Assembly: GCA_963693305.1 (NCBI GenBank)
Contig: OY855915.1
Coordinates: 6,021,607-6,085,606 of the forward strand
Direction: 5' to 3'
Source: Meandrina meandrites
Lineage: Eukaryota; Cnidaria; Anthozoa; Scleractinia; Meandrinidae
DNA length: 64,000 nucleotides
The notes below the pieces were generated by a model, which saw nothing but the letters and a program-made list of their open reading frames with translations, was not told where the DNA came from and made no database searches. How positions within the stretch are numbered: the stretch's first letter is position 1; every line of letters begins with the position of its first letter. Positions 45,701-52,304 of the stretch are shown here, piece after piece. Made by a program: the position numbers and the translations under genes.

Positions 45701-46125
45701 CCGCAGAACCGACATCAGCGACGAGAACAACGGTCGTACCCTGGACATTAGAACGAGAATTTCCGGCAACGAACAACTGGAGATCTTATAATGGGAAACC
45801 AAATTCTCTTTCACTCGGACAGCAGAACAATTCCAATGCACTTCGAGGATCTTCGGAAAATCCCGGTGTATCGAGTGGGAGCCGAGTTGCTTCGGGAGTC
45901 GCTGAGATGCGAAGACAGTTCGAAAAATCGTCCTCGTCAAAAACTTTGCCTTTGAAATCTGCGAGACCGATTAAAGATCAGCCTAATGGAGGCACTTTAG
46001 ACTCGAATGCTCTTCGAAGGCCAGACTTGCTAAATGCTCGCACGTCACCTCGACCCGTATCGTATTTGAAAGCTATGGATTCAGCCGGAGATAAGCCTCT
46101 TATTCCCAAAGAAAAGAAAAGATAA
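18708..46125 (+). CDS. PH-SH3-like-PDZ scaffold protein, tamalin/CYTIP-like
   Basis: Assembled from 26 exons with consistent phases: 18708-18752, 22567-22617, 23438-23485, 25380-25439, 25543-25611, 26502-26573, 28077-28207, 29442-29487, 29960-29975, 32330-32396, 32829-32869, 33252-33319, 33923-34004, 34584-35501, 36032-36133, 36424-36447, 37095-37119, 38801-38850, 39454-39514, 40242-40370, 40866-40953, 41933-42032, 42644-42737, 43149-43215, 44495-44561, 45260-46125. The sum is 3,387 nt, or 1,128 residues plus stop. The start ATG follows an in-frame TGA at 18,693. Order of parts: PH (33-174), coiled coil (about 190-262), SH3-like (267-365), Ser/Pro linker, PDZ (714-800), coiled coil (800-841), basic tail. 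The PDZ and following helix resemble tamalin/CYTIP, which bind cytohesins; those lack PH and SH3. All introns are GT/AG. A membrane-associated scaffold is inferred. Confidence 0.8.
20317..20963. mobile_element. TTAA-flanked DNA element (Kolobok or piggyBac-like)
   Basis: 647 bp with exact 20-bp inverted ends GGGGGGTCCTTCTTAACTAC and further inverted similarity inward (gttgctaaggaa). TTAA lies at 20,313-20,316 and 20,964-20,967. The TTAA target is typical of Kolobok and piggyBac. No transposase is present, and the 81-codon ORF inside is incidental. Confidence 0.85.
21324..21658. mobile_element. TA-flanked MITE with internal GGCTTATAAGC motifs
   Basis: Ends CCGTAAAATTCCGGTTATAA and its inverse ttataaccggaattttatgg, flanked by TA. 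The palindromic motif gcttataagc and variants recur at least six times inside. A diverged fragment of the same family lies at 56,855-56,940 in the hyccin gene. Confidence 0.8.
21690..22527 (+). mobile_element. family A SINE remnant with nested insertions
   Basis: SINE blocks at 21,715-21,765 (atggaccagcatcccatgca) and 22,440-22,527 (ttactcctagtcacttcatg; accaggataagctctggcc) are separated by ~670 bp. The insert is bounded by inverted ACTTGCAAAAAGTTTCGGAC / GTCCGAACTTTTTTGCGAGT. Within it lies the TA-flanked element 21,788-22,052. Confidence 0.75.
21788..22052. mobile_element. mariner-like MITE with ~110-bp inverted repeats
   Basis: Ends CAGTGGATTCAGGTTGAG / ctcaacctgaatccgctg, flanked by TA. 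The arms are inverted over about 110 bp, including tcagttgt, cggttgaattgat and gaggcaaaatgac. CAGTGG ends with a TA target are typical of Tc1/mariner. Confidence 0.8.
23438..29487 (+). CDS. PH-domain exons 3-8 of the scaffold gene
   Basis: Residues 33-174. Strand one starts WGYLNYTLLNDPKK and strands two to three read YWVDLCGSTLRLYK. A Pro/Ser-rich insertion from exon 5 precedes FIILKKGTEVTIVEPGYE, then HVFRLSF, YLFQAPTKGSMYRW and ISKIEEG. Trp159 is the near-invariant Trp of the C-terminal PH helix. Exons 3-6 are all phase 0 and 48-72 nt long. Parts such as YKSRKGK recall the PH domain of RALGPS, but the similarity is too weak to place it. Phosphoinositide binding is plausible but not provable from this. 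Confidence 0.75.
23791..24527. repeat. (CTTC)n microsatellite, about 184 units
   Basis: Uninterrupted pure CTTC tetranucleotide repeat of ~737 bases inside the intron between exons 3 and 4. It creates artificial ORFs on both strands: a Leu-Pro-Ser-Phe repeat and a Lys-Glu-Gly-Arg repeat. Degenerate CT-rich sequence resumes at 24,838-25,050 beyond a SINE. Confidence 0.95.
24600..24837 (-). mobile_element. tRNA-derived SINE, family C
   Basis: On the minus strand it begins agcagggatggcgcagtggt, with a B box (gggtttgattcccgg) and body (ctccggttttcctccctcc; ccaaattccaattcgatc). It matches the plus-strand copy at 47,173-47,360. It sits between two pyrimidine-rich tracts. Confidence 0.85.
24838..25050. 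repeat. degenerate CT-rich tract
   Basis: Imperfect ccctcc/cttccctcc repeats, probably an eroded extension of the microsatellite on the far side of the SINE. Confidence 0.8.
25090..25320. mobile_element. probable MITE related to 27,741-27,916
   Basis: Ends tatggtttcagaaaatatcc...ttctggaatgacacag are roughly inverted. The interior shares ggaatttccag and pyrimidine/G tracts with 27,741-27,916. A G run lies at about 25,218-25,237. No clean target duplication. Confidence 0.45.
26030..26283. mobile_element. hAT-like MITE, 8-bp target duplication
   Basis: 254 bp flanked by CTCCATTT (26,022-26,029; 26,284-26,291). Arms of ~45 bp share CGGTCGTTT and tacaagttgattcgcc in inverted orientation. The motif gaacgaggaatatacatt is duplicated inside. 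Confidence 0.8.
27338..27544. mobile_element. hAT-like MITE
   Basis: 207 bp with exact inverted ends GAGGCCCTGCCAGGG. Flanks read TATTAT on both sides (7 of 8 bases match if the ends are set one base inward). Located in the intron between exons 6 and 7. Confidence 0.75.
27741..27916. mobile_element. small MITE
   Basis: Ends gtgtggttccaggaaatgtc...gacttctggaaccacacat are inverted over about 24 bp with mismatches. G and C runs make the interior hairpin-prone. Confidence 0.6.
28780..28812. repeat. AAT trinucleotide tract
   Basis: Short (aat)n tract followed by further AT-rich sequence, in the intron between exons 7 and 8. Confidence 0.8.
29960..29975 (+). CDS. 16-nt microexon (exon 9)
   Basis: Bounded by ttataacag and gtaaat. 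It encodes Asn-Glu-Ser-Ala-Thr plus one base. Without it, exon 8 (phase 0) cannot join exon 10 in the frame required by exon 11, because an immediate TAA follows; with it the frame continues ...NESATDKRLKEAKLL. The choice rests on frame logic and splice sites only. Confidence 0.55.
30325..30425 (+). mobile_element. possible decayed tRNA-like SINE
   Basis: gtgagtgcctggccagtgtt followed 25 bases later by a B-box-like catgggctctattcccg. No conserved body recognised. Confidence 0.3.
32004..32276. mobile_element. MITE with AGTGTCGAAAAT-type ends
   Basis: The left end ttttcatttgagtgtcgaaa is inverted at the right (ttttacgacactcaattgaa). The 109-codon ORF across it has no domain and is element-derived. 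Ends about 50 bases before exon 10. Confidence 0.6.
32330..34004 (+). CDS. coiled-coil exons 10-13 of the scaffold gene
   Basis: Residues 180-266. Charged, helix-forming sequence includes LKEAKLLSMEQRRF, then an acidic turn (RDDVDSGMEGDVEEAYE) and a Leu-zipper-like stretch KRLQEMEDLVKQLEKEEEAF. It sits between the PH and SH3-like modules. A family A SINE (32,483-32,779) occupies most of the intron between exons 10 and 11. Confidence 0.7.
32483..32779 (+). mobile_element. tRNA-derived SINE, family A
   Basis: Near-complete: gggaggcctggtggcctaat, B-box-like ggtccgagccc, the full conserved body and tail cagacttaatt. Ends about 50 bases before exon 11. Confidence 0.9.
33543..33790. repeat. ~100-bp direct duplication
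   Basis: Two diverged copies (33,543-33,643 and 33,690-33,790) share ttccatcctcgccaacgtta, cctcacttcctaatgggttc and tcgagtattgttcta. Non-coding, in the intron between exons 12 and 13. Confidence 0.8.
34366..34554. mobile_element. foldback MITE 30 bp upstream of exon 14
   Basis: Arms of about 75-80 bp are inverted with modest divergence. Shared parts include aatagg, catttccgagtt, caaaacgagtct and gaaaccatt. The transcript could fold into a long hairpin immediately before the exon 14 acceptor (34,581-34,583). A family A SINE remnant with a G run lies just upstream (34,230-34,315). Confidence 0.7.
34584..35501 (+). CDS. large exon 14: SH3-like module and Ser/Pro linker
   Basis: A 918-nt exon, residues 266-572. 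Residues 270-365 look like an SH3 fold: CEFQSTTCKDYCLIPG, KGTELTILGQF, NNRWRCFVELP, then GSVPNSLLVEL as the last strands. A ~40-residue acidic Ser-rich insertion separates RW from the final strands. The first conserved Tyr and the paired Trp of classical SH3 domains are only partly present, so ligand binding is uncertain. The rest is disordered, with Pro-rich runs (PLPTPPLSPYSPH; PSPPSSPVTSRS) that look like phosphorylation or SH3/WW-ligand sites. Reading frame remains open past the donor to a TAA at 35,521, so intron retention would truncate the protein there. Confidence 0.75.
35523..35990 (+). repeat. ~106-bp tandem repeat, about 4.4 units
   Basis: Units start near 35,523, 35,629, 35,735, 35,841 and 35,947. 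Each contains aaaagttagaaccac, ttgtacagcataataaacag, tgctcaatagctttcatttg and catccacagact, with over 90 percent identity by eye. In the intron between exons 14 and 15. The same unit appears in a hyccin intron (57,858-58,035). Confidence 0.9.
36700..36965. repeat. gatgagagt-rich inverted repeat
   Basis: Repeated cgatgagagt units at 36,840-36,895. Outer segments (ccgggctaaacaaggatgag versus catccgcctttggcacgggc) are roughly inverted, suggesting a decayed foldback element. Confidence 0.45.
37671..38290. mobile_element. TTAA-flanked element with internal duplication
   Basis: 620 bp with ~26-bp inverted ends (GACGGAATCC...GAGTA, three mismatches) and TTAA at 37,667-37,670 and 38,291-38,294. The interior is two tandem copies of a ~215-bp unit (starting ttgtaccaaaattat at about 37,708 and 37,920). 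Confidence 0.85.
38319..38610 (+). mobile_element. tRNA-derived SINE, family A
   Basis: Full-length copy: ggaggtgcggtggccaaatg, ggtccgagccc, conserved body, cgtatgcagacttaacc tail. In intron 17. Confidence 0.9.
38882..38976. mobile_element. palindromic TAGnCT MITE, 9-bp target duplication
   Basis: 95 bp, nearly perfect palindrome (TAGTCTCCTTCGCAGCTG...gctgcgaaggagagaa) with exact flanks GGTTTCGTA at 38,873-38,881 and 38,977-38,985. Clearly related to 3680-3783 (shared tgtttgggctcgtcacgcaa). It begins 32 bases after the exon 18 donor. Confidence 0.9.
39081..39376 (+). mobile_element. tRNA-derived SINE, family A
   Basis: Full-length: gggaggcgcggtggcctaat, ggttcgagccc, body interrupted by a G run (39,286-39,304). 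In intron 18. Confidence 0.9.
39617..39962. mobile_element. probable MITE
   Basis: Inverted ends share cacta/cacaata...gctgatttttcgtcg over ~30 bp. No clear target duplication. In intron 19. Confidence 0.5.
40506..40680 (+). mobile_element. tRNA-derived SINE, family B
   Basis: aggaggcagcgaggcctagt, tRNA-like anticodon arm and B box (gggttcaaatcct), then the same body as at 15,806 (ccccgaattcaactcctcc; gtaaataaccagctggtcag; gccagttgggatttttaac). A (attt)n tract follows to 40,815. In intron 20. Confidence 0.85.
40866..43215 (+). CDS. PDZ-domain exons 21-24 of the scaffold gene
   Basis: Residues 702-818. RRTLQLSK opens the fold. The carboxylate-binding loop is GGFGF (724-728), followed by TLQTYG, MTFVLSVEEEGPAYMAGLRPGD, ILEVDGINVEEEDH, KSVVTRVHQASVSVRL. 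The TYG after the second strand, the ...VEMVTF-like third strand and GLxPGD...VxGxNVE match tamalin/CYTIP PDZ domains particularly well. The helix VDALRRMKMNTRLKLLQAEL follows, as the cytohesin-binding coiled coil does in that family. Confidence 0.9.
41343..41506. mobile_element. TAGnCT-type MITE, 9-bp target duplication
   Basis: 164 bp, ends TAGGCTGTTTACAG...CTGTGAACAGTCTA, inverted similarity over ~34 bp, exact flanks GAATTGTCA at 41,334-41,342 and 41,507-41,515. In intron 21. Confidence 0.85.
43730..43830. repeat. ~100-bp imperfect palindrome
   Basis: Arms aattagattatt...tttctatgaggtgatagttgat and their inverse meet at ggcctgcggcc. About six mismatches, clustered near the outer third. In intron 24. 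Confidence 0.8.
43886..44243. mobile_element. MITE with ~31-bp inverted ends
   Basis: Exact inverted ends AGGCCTGGTTTAAACGTC and onward through gcattttacatgc. The motif AACGTCGCATTT and close variants recur two more times inside. Flanking duplication not clear. Confidence 0.75.
45260..46125 (+). CDS. last coding exon (26), basic tail
   Basis: Residues 841-1128. Starts GKGVESLDLSLMDLTRERTS. It contains YKLMKSFRKKKPSEES, comparable in position to the basic YRSFRRR block near the tamalin C terminus. The remainder is Ser/Asn-rich and likely disordered. It ends IPKEKKR, so it lacks the C-terminal PDZ ligand present in mammalian tamalin. Acceptor is cttaacag at 45,252-45,259. Confidence 0.85.
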
Positions 46126-46925
46126 CTTAAGTAAGGGGTGGAGCTTGTGAGGACGATTAAAGAGGCAGCCTCGTTTCCATGGATCCTCATCCCGCCTCAC
46201 CCTATGAACGAGGTTTATGGACCTTTATGAGTCATCGCAGTGCTTTAGCTTGGACGAGCATGTGATAAGTTAAGACAGATGTGAGCAGGAAATTTAAGTT
46301 ACGGAGATTCTCCAAACGACCATAATAAGGTTTCCTTTCAACATTTATGGATCTCCTTTTGCCTGTTGACCAAGCAGGGTAAATGAGACGAGCCTTACTG
46401 GTAATAATGATAAAAGAAAAAGGAAAAAAAAAAACAAGAGAAATATTTTCCTTCAACAACCAGAATCGTCGAGCCCACGGTTTTCAATAAGACCGTTGCT
46501 AAGCAACATGACGTATCATGATGACGCGAGCTACGTAACAACTATCGGAGTGTTTGTGCTAGAAAACAAAATCGGAACCTTCGGAAGTAGTCGGATATCT
46601 ACGAGGACTTGCCGAATACGGCACTCAGATAAAGCGAGTGTTGTGAATTTTCGAGGTTGTTTCACTCGTGTCGTCAATGCTGCGTGTGCACAAATTGTGC
46701 AGCAACTATCTATTATTGAGAAAAAGGACCTGAATTTTGTTTCATATTTTATAGAAAATGGAATTTCCACAGTTTTTGTACCAAATTGATAGCAATAATG
46801 AAGTTCAAAGAACTTGTGAGCAATGAAGATGCGATAAAAATGTAGCATTAAGTGCCAAATTAATAGTACAGTCATGTACATATAAGTAGATTAAATAAAT
46901 TATCTGAGACACATTTCAGAATAAA
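46126..46925 (+). other. 3' UTR of the scaffold gene with AATAAA signals
   Basis: Non-coding sequence after the stop codon. AATAAA occurs at 46,894-46,899 and 46,920-46,925, giving a predicted 3' UTR of about 0.8 kb. ORFs here are incidental. Confidence 0.5.
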
Positions 46926-46978
46926 GATCCTCCAAACGTGATTAGACGCGGGTTTTCTCATCATAGGCATCCTTTCAA

Positions 46979-47147
46979 GGGCGTGTTTGAAACACGAAAT
47001 GGCGAAACAATATGAAAGATAAGAGACAGTTATATAGATCTGTAGAAAAACCCGAAACGAAACGAAACTTGCTTGCGGTTAGCTTCTATTTGTTGGTTAG
47101 GGCAGTACTCTAAAATATTTCGCCGTTTCGTGTTTTAAACACGCCCC
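46979..47147. mobile_element. small MITE
   Basis: Ends GGGCGTGTTTGAAACACG and inward ...gcgaaa are inverted at cgtttcgtgttttaaacacg. ~169 bp, no coding sequence, no clear flanking duplication. Confidence 0.6.
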
Positions 47148-47172
47148 CTCCCCCCTACCCCTTCCAAGCCCT

Positions 47173-47360
47173 AGCAGGGATGGCGCAGTGGTGATAGCAC
47201 TCGCCTCCCACCAATGTGGCTCGGGTTCGATTCCCGGACCCGTCCTTGCTCCGAAGTTTTTTTTCCTTGCTCTCCGGTTTTCCTCCCTCCACAGAAACCA
47301 ATACTCTAAATTCCAATTTGATCTGGAATCAGTGGGATCGGAAGAGCCACTATGTGGAAG
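47173..47360 (+). mobile_element. tRNA-derived SINE, family C
   Basis: agcagggatggcgcagtggt, B box gggttcgattcccgg, body ctccggttttcctccctcc and ctaaattccaatttgatctg; opposite orientation to the copy at 24,600. Confidence 0.85.
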
Positions 47361-47439
47361 ATGCCACTGTAAATTCCCATTTATTATTATTTATTTATAT
47401 ATGAAGCAGGACAAAGAAAGTTCAAGGACTGGACTAAGG

Positions 47440-47528
47440 ATAGCCTCCTGTGCAGACGTGTTTGGGGTCGTCACGCGTTCCTCGTGCGGGAGGAGTGGGT
47501 GACGAGCCCAAAGACGCTGCAGGAGGCT
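47440..47528. mobile_element. palindromic TAGnCT MITE, 9-bp target duplication
   Basis: 89 bp. The TAG starts at 47,441 (TAGCCTCCTGTGCAGACG) and the right end reads gctgcaggaggct, missing the final A. GGACTAAGG flanks both sides (47,431-47,439; 47,529-47,537). Arms are related to 3680 and 38,882 (ggggtcgtcacgc; gtgacgagccca). Confidence 0.8.
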
Positions 47529-49194
47529 GGACTAAGGTAGGATCAGTAAAAATAACAAATAAAAGGTCAAGGGATGTAATCGCCGTCTTTCCCGCTTTAT
47601 GTTGGACTAACATTGCTTCCTGTTTACCGTAGTCAAATAAAGAATCAAAAGCTCTTGACACTTAAGAGCGACTTTTTTCCATGGCCGAGTGGGAGGTGGC
47701 ACATGATGAAAAAAACCACCACTTTCATATTTAATTCAGAGATACCTTATGGTCAGTCAATCAACGTGGTGCAATTTGTTTTTTCAAAGCTATTTTTATT
47801 TTGCAGAAAATTCTCAAAAACTGTAACGAGCGCCGACAGCCATAAAATGGTCGAAATTCATAGCACGAGTAAGAGCACAAGAACTTTGCTGTTCAAACGC
47901 GCAGAATAAAGCACGCTTTTCTCAAGTTTGTATATTTGTAAAGGAGGCATTAAAGAATGATTTGAGTCTAACAACAGGATTATTAAGGCAAATTTGAATT
48001 TCTGGAGCCTGTTTGAAAATCGCTAAAATATGATTGATTAAAAATCACATTTTGGAGCAGTTTTTCAAGGAACACTTTTCCTATGCGGTATAACTCAGAA
48101 TCACTTAAGATTTGGTTTTTGATAAGTGGAAATGATGTTCTTTTTAATGGCAGAAAAAATAGCCTGGGGCTTTTAATAACTACCAAGAACTAGCCCTTTC
48201 CATTTGGACAAAATCACAACACTGACTTGTCAACAACAGCAAAGAATCGAATTACGCTTTCGTTTCTCAAAGCCAAAATTCCAACAAAATCTTACTGCTT
48301 AGCACCATACTAGATCAGAAACTCAATATATTTAGCTCACCTGGTGAAACAATTCGTTGAAGATATGTATATCCTACTTTCGTTTTAAATACTTCACTGA
48401 TTAGCACTTGGACGGTGTTTCCCAAATCGCACATTCAGAATTCAGTTCACCATTAAAAACTGTTCCGGAAGGTTCTTGCAGGAAACATCACATTGCTTGA
48501 CAGTTCCAGCCACATTCTAGTTAAAACGGCCACTTAATACAAGGGACTTGTTTTCACTTTTCTCAAAAAGCGTTTTGACCGTTGTAATCAGTGCAGGAGA
48601 TCAATAATAGCGAAAATGGCGCTGTGATCTTGACTTTTCGCTCATTATTCTGTCACGCAATGACATGTCACTCGAGAGGAGGCTCGGTTACAGATTCGAT
48701 TAATCTGCCTTTATATTTTGCTTGACGTTATATTTAGAGGACTAGAGATGAATTTTAGGTGTTGTTGGTAAAACAGTTTTAAAAAAGCATATGCAAAAAC
48801 ATATATGAAGTCAATTATTGGGAAACCGGTAAATTTATCAAACCTAAAATGGGGACGGTTCACCGAATAACTGTTGTCGTTGTTGTTTTTTTTTACGGAG
48901 TACTGCAACTGTTCTTTTTTTTCGAAGTTACTGCTGTTTCGTTTCTTTTTCGGAGCAGTTTCAACGCGATGTTGCACTGCTGTTTCGTCATTGCCTGGCA
49001 GGGATTATATATGTTTTGTTTGGAGAAAAGTGGAAATAACATTCTAAAATACCCGAGAGCTTGTTTGCAGATCAATTTGTGAAAGAAACGGAAAATAAAT
49101 TAGATTAGGCGCAGTTCCAACAATATAATGAGCGTCGCGCCATTCAAAGTTCCTTAAGCAAACAAGAACGGGTTTTGGTTTATCGCTGTTTTTA

Positions 49195-49668
49195 TTGAAT
49201 GCAGAATTTTACAGATTACAGAATGGAGATCAATTGTTCTTTTCAAAGACTAGTTGGGGATACTGCCCCCAAGATAGGCGAAGTCGAGTTGCAGAAAAAG
49301 GTTCCGTTATACTCCCTCTGCGCTCATGTGAAAAGGATATCTCGGCACACGAACTGGCTGTGGGCGTAAATGATGGTGAGTCGGAAGTCGATATCATTTT
49401 AGCACGGGCATCGACCTTCACTGTACCTTCAGTGATTTCGGACATGTCTATCTGCCCAGCTCATCGCTCCTCTTTGGGCACTGGCTGGCGAAGAGGCTCC
49501 CAACGGTGCCTCGTACCAGCAGAATTATCGAGGCATGCCAAAGAGGGGAAATCGCGCAAAGCTGACCGCGGTATCAACAAAGCGCTTTCAAGAACGATCC
49601 TTCGACGCACGGAAGTATTTGTCCCTGGTGGATCCAGTAAAATCTGTGATTTTGTAAATTTACGATAG
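49195..49668 (+). CDS. remnant of multicopy CPxHR-motif protein
   Basis: 157 codons ending in TAG. Residues about 84-120 read ISDMSICPAHRSSLGTGWRRG, then SQRCLVPAELSRH and KADRG. The Cys/His spacing (C-x2-H...C...H) suggests a small zinc-binding fold. From memory, similar CPxHR-GxxWRRG-TRCRVP segments recur in many uncharacterised cnidarian proteins, usually continuing with a Cys pair (GSGICxxC); here the end GGSSKICDFVNLR is degenerate. The first ~10 codons are likely non-coding, since a splice acceptor-like acag precedes AATGGAGATC at 49,220. It lies inside the TTAA-flanked element and may be its cargo or a dead exon. Function unknown. Confidence 0.45.
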   Translation: MNAEFYRLQNGDQLFFSKTSWGYCPQDRRSRVAEKGSVILPLRSCEKDISAHELAVGVNDGESEVDIILARASTFTVPSVISDMSICPAHRSSLGTGWRRGSQRCLVPAELSRHAKEGKSRKADRGINKALSRTILRRTEVFVPGGSSKICDFVNLR

Positions 49669-49889
49669 AAGGTAATGATAGACGAAAGGAGAATTTGCAG
49701 GTCCAAATGAAATCGATGCATTAAATTCAGCGGAAACAAAAAAAGTTGTATTTAACTAGCCATTATTGTAGCGTGAGCTAGTTTAATTAAAATGTTTATC
49801 AGTAACTTAATTTTTTTCTGTAGACTTCTTGTCGCAAATTCTTGAAACACACCGTGCGGCCTGGGACCGAGCCGAGTCCTGACCCACTC

Positions 49890-49922
49890 GAGGCTTTATT
49901 TATTTATTTATTTATTATTTTT
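49890..49922. repeat. (TTTA)n tract
   Basis: Short tetranucleotide run within the 4.6-kb element. Confidence 0.8.
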
Positions 49923-52304
49923 TATTCCTTTCCTCCTGTAATTTTTTTCTTTCACGGTCACCTCTACGTAATGGAGTTGGGGACGGGAAGTCCCATATTA
50001 AGAGATGATAGGAATGCTCGTCTTCTCGCTCAGATTTTGGTCTCACTTATAGGCTGTTCAGGACAGGACGCGAGTAAGTTTAGCTGTCAAGGCTTCGTTT
50101 AGAATTGCAGGTAAAGAAAAAACGATATCGTGCTTTGTTGGCAGGCTAGAACGATTTGGCATGGAAAATGGTATCTTCCAGGGATCAAGCAAGAAAACTT
50201 GAACCCACGCCCAGATTGATGTCCGTTTGGGGTTCCGACGAGCATTACCGTCGTTTGAATGGAATTCTGGATACGAAGTTTGTAATCATTTCAACAGGAA
50301 TAAAAAGCCTGCACAAATTACTGCAATTTTGTATTCAAGACATGACTATGACTATGACAATGACTAAGAAATTAGTTGGTTCTAGATGCAGTGCTCATTT
50401 TCAAGTCTGTAGACCCTTACAATTGGTTTGGAATAAAAAAAGGGAAACTGGAGTGGTTAAGAGCGGAGCGACTTTTTTATGACCGAGTGAGAGATTGCAC
50501 ATGCGGTCATGGCGGTCGTGCAAGGGAACGGGAGAAAACTGCTCGCTTACATTTTTTAACAGGATTGAGGGTAGAGGTTGATCGACTACTGCGTAAGTGG
50601 CAACCATCATGATGTTCAATACAAACTTCGCAAATGCGAAATCCTCAAAATACAGCTGCTAAGAATGAAGTTATCGTTTAGTTGGGATCGGACTAAGCTA
50701 CATTTACGCCAAGGAAATTACCACAACATCTGGGCAGCGGGAACACTAATGGTACAGAAACAAAACGACCCTACAAGGTTTTGGATTTCTGCAGTTTTGC
50801 ATTCAGTTGAAAAAAATATTGCCAATCTAGTTGCGTATAACTTTATTACTTCTCACAAAGCTTTCACAACATGGCTATGACTAAGTACGAAAAGAAGTGG
50901 TTAGAGTTACCCCACCCACCTCCTCCCCCCTGCCTTCCCTTAGGAGGTGGGAAACTTACAAATAGTTCCGCCATGGAGTTCAAGCCATTGCCCCTTTAAT
51001 ATACCATTTCTGACAGAAAGATAACCCTTTAAGAAGGGATGCTGCATCTCTTGTCGAAAATGTTTCACTTTAATACCCCCCTAAAATACTTACATGAAAC
51101 AACAGTTTGTTGGGTCTGTTTGAAAAGCATTTCACATAACTAAATAACAGTTTTCCTTACCCTTTCCCATACTCCAACTCGTGAGATCCTACTTTTATAA
51201 GCCTCCAGTCTGAAAAAAATTTAAGCACCTATGGGGAGAGCCACGCACCGCACAGTACCCACACCTCCAGCCCCCCGGGAGTTCGTGTTGTAGCAGTCTG
51301 TCATTGCGTGACAAACACGAGGATCCACGAGTTATGTCACGAAACCGTTCTTTGAATATCTATGTACCATTTGGGGCTCTAAACTTCGTTTAAGTGCATC
51401 TGTTCACCGTGCTATCAAGTCTCTTGTATGAACGGCTGTACGGAAGTTGACATACAGCTAAAATTGTCAAGAAATACGATGCAAACGGGAGTTCTGCGAA
51501 CAGAGACTGATTGTGTAATTAGTAACATAGCCGCTTGCCCATGGGATAAAGCAATTTGCCGACGAAAGTAGGGCAAAAACCAATGTTTAAACGCTGCTTT
51601 TGCGAGGTAAGAGTAAACCATTAAATACTTCATCTAGTATGGAGCTAAACGATAAGATTTTGTCCGAATTTTGGCTTCGTTAAAAAGAAAGCATACCGCG
51701 TAATTCGATTATTTGCCGTTGTTGACATTAGTCGCTGTTGTGATTTCCTCGAAATGCAACAGGCTATTTCTTGGCTGAAATTAGAAGCCCCAAGCAATTT
51801 TTTATATCCTTAAAAAGGACATCTTTTCTACTTATCAAAGCCTTAATCTCAAGTGATTTTGAGTTATACCGCATTAGAAAAGTGTTTCATGAAAAACTAC
51901 TCCAAAATGAAATCTGCAAACAATGAAAAAATGGTGATTTTCAAATACTCGCCTGGAATTCAAACTTTAGTTAATTGTCAAGTTATTAGACTCAAATCAT
52001 TTGTTTATGCTTCCTGTACAAAAGTCCAAATTTGAGAAAGGCCTGCTTCCTTTTGCGCCTTTGAGGAGCAAAGTTCTTGAGGCCATGCTCGTCGCTTTCG
52101 TTTCGGGCATTTTATGGCGGCGGGCGCTCGTTACAGTTTTTTAGTGTTTTCTCGAAAATAAAGATAGATTTGAACAAAAAAATTTCACCACGTTTATTGA
52201 CTCACCATAGGGTATCTGTGAGCAAAAAATAAAGGTAGTTGATTTTGTAAGCATGTGCCACATTTTTCCGATTTCACGCGGTCTTCAGAAAAATTCGCTC
52301 TTAA

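Larger units (their letters stand above)
47666..52300. mobile_element. 4.6-kb TTAA-flanked element with ~700-bp inverted repeats
   Basis: TTAA at 47,662-47,665 and 52,301-52,304. Ends GAGCGACTTTTTTCC / inverse of GAGCGAATTTTTCTG. Inverted similarity can be followed from 47,666 to about 48,390 and from 52,300 back to about 51,560, including gtggcacatg, ctgtaacgagcgcc, gccataaaat, caagaactttgct, gactcaaatcat and aatcgaattacgc. Divergence is roughly 25-30 percent. The 3.2-kb centre contains the remnant ORF at 49,195-49,668 and repeat pieces; a further partial end copy (ttaagagcggagcgactttt) lies at about 50,457. TTAA points to Kolobok-type mobilisation. No transposase recognised. Confidence 0.75.

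Noticed and set aside
45353..45940. 195-codon minus-strand ORF
   Set aside because: Shadow of the last coding exon of the scaffold gene.
50156..50482. 108-codon ORF within the 4.6-kb element
   Set aside because: Overlaps non-coding dispersed-repeat sequence also seen near 2.9 and 3.8 kb, and contains a Met-Thr simple repeat.
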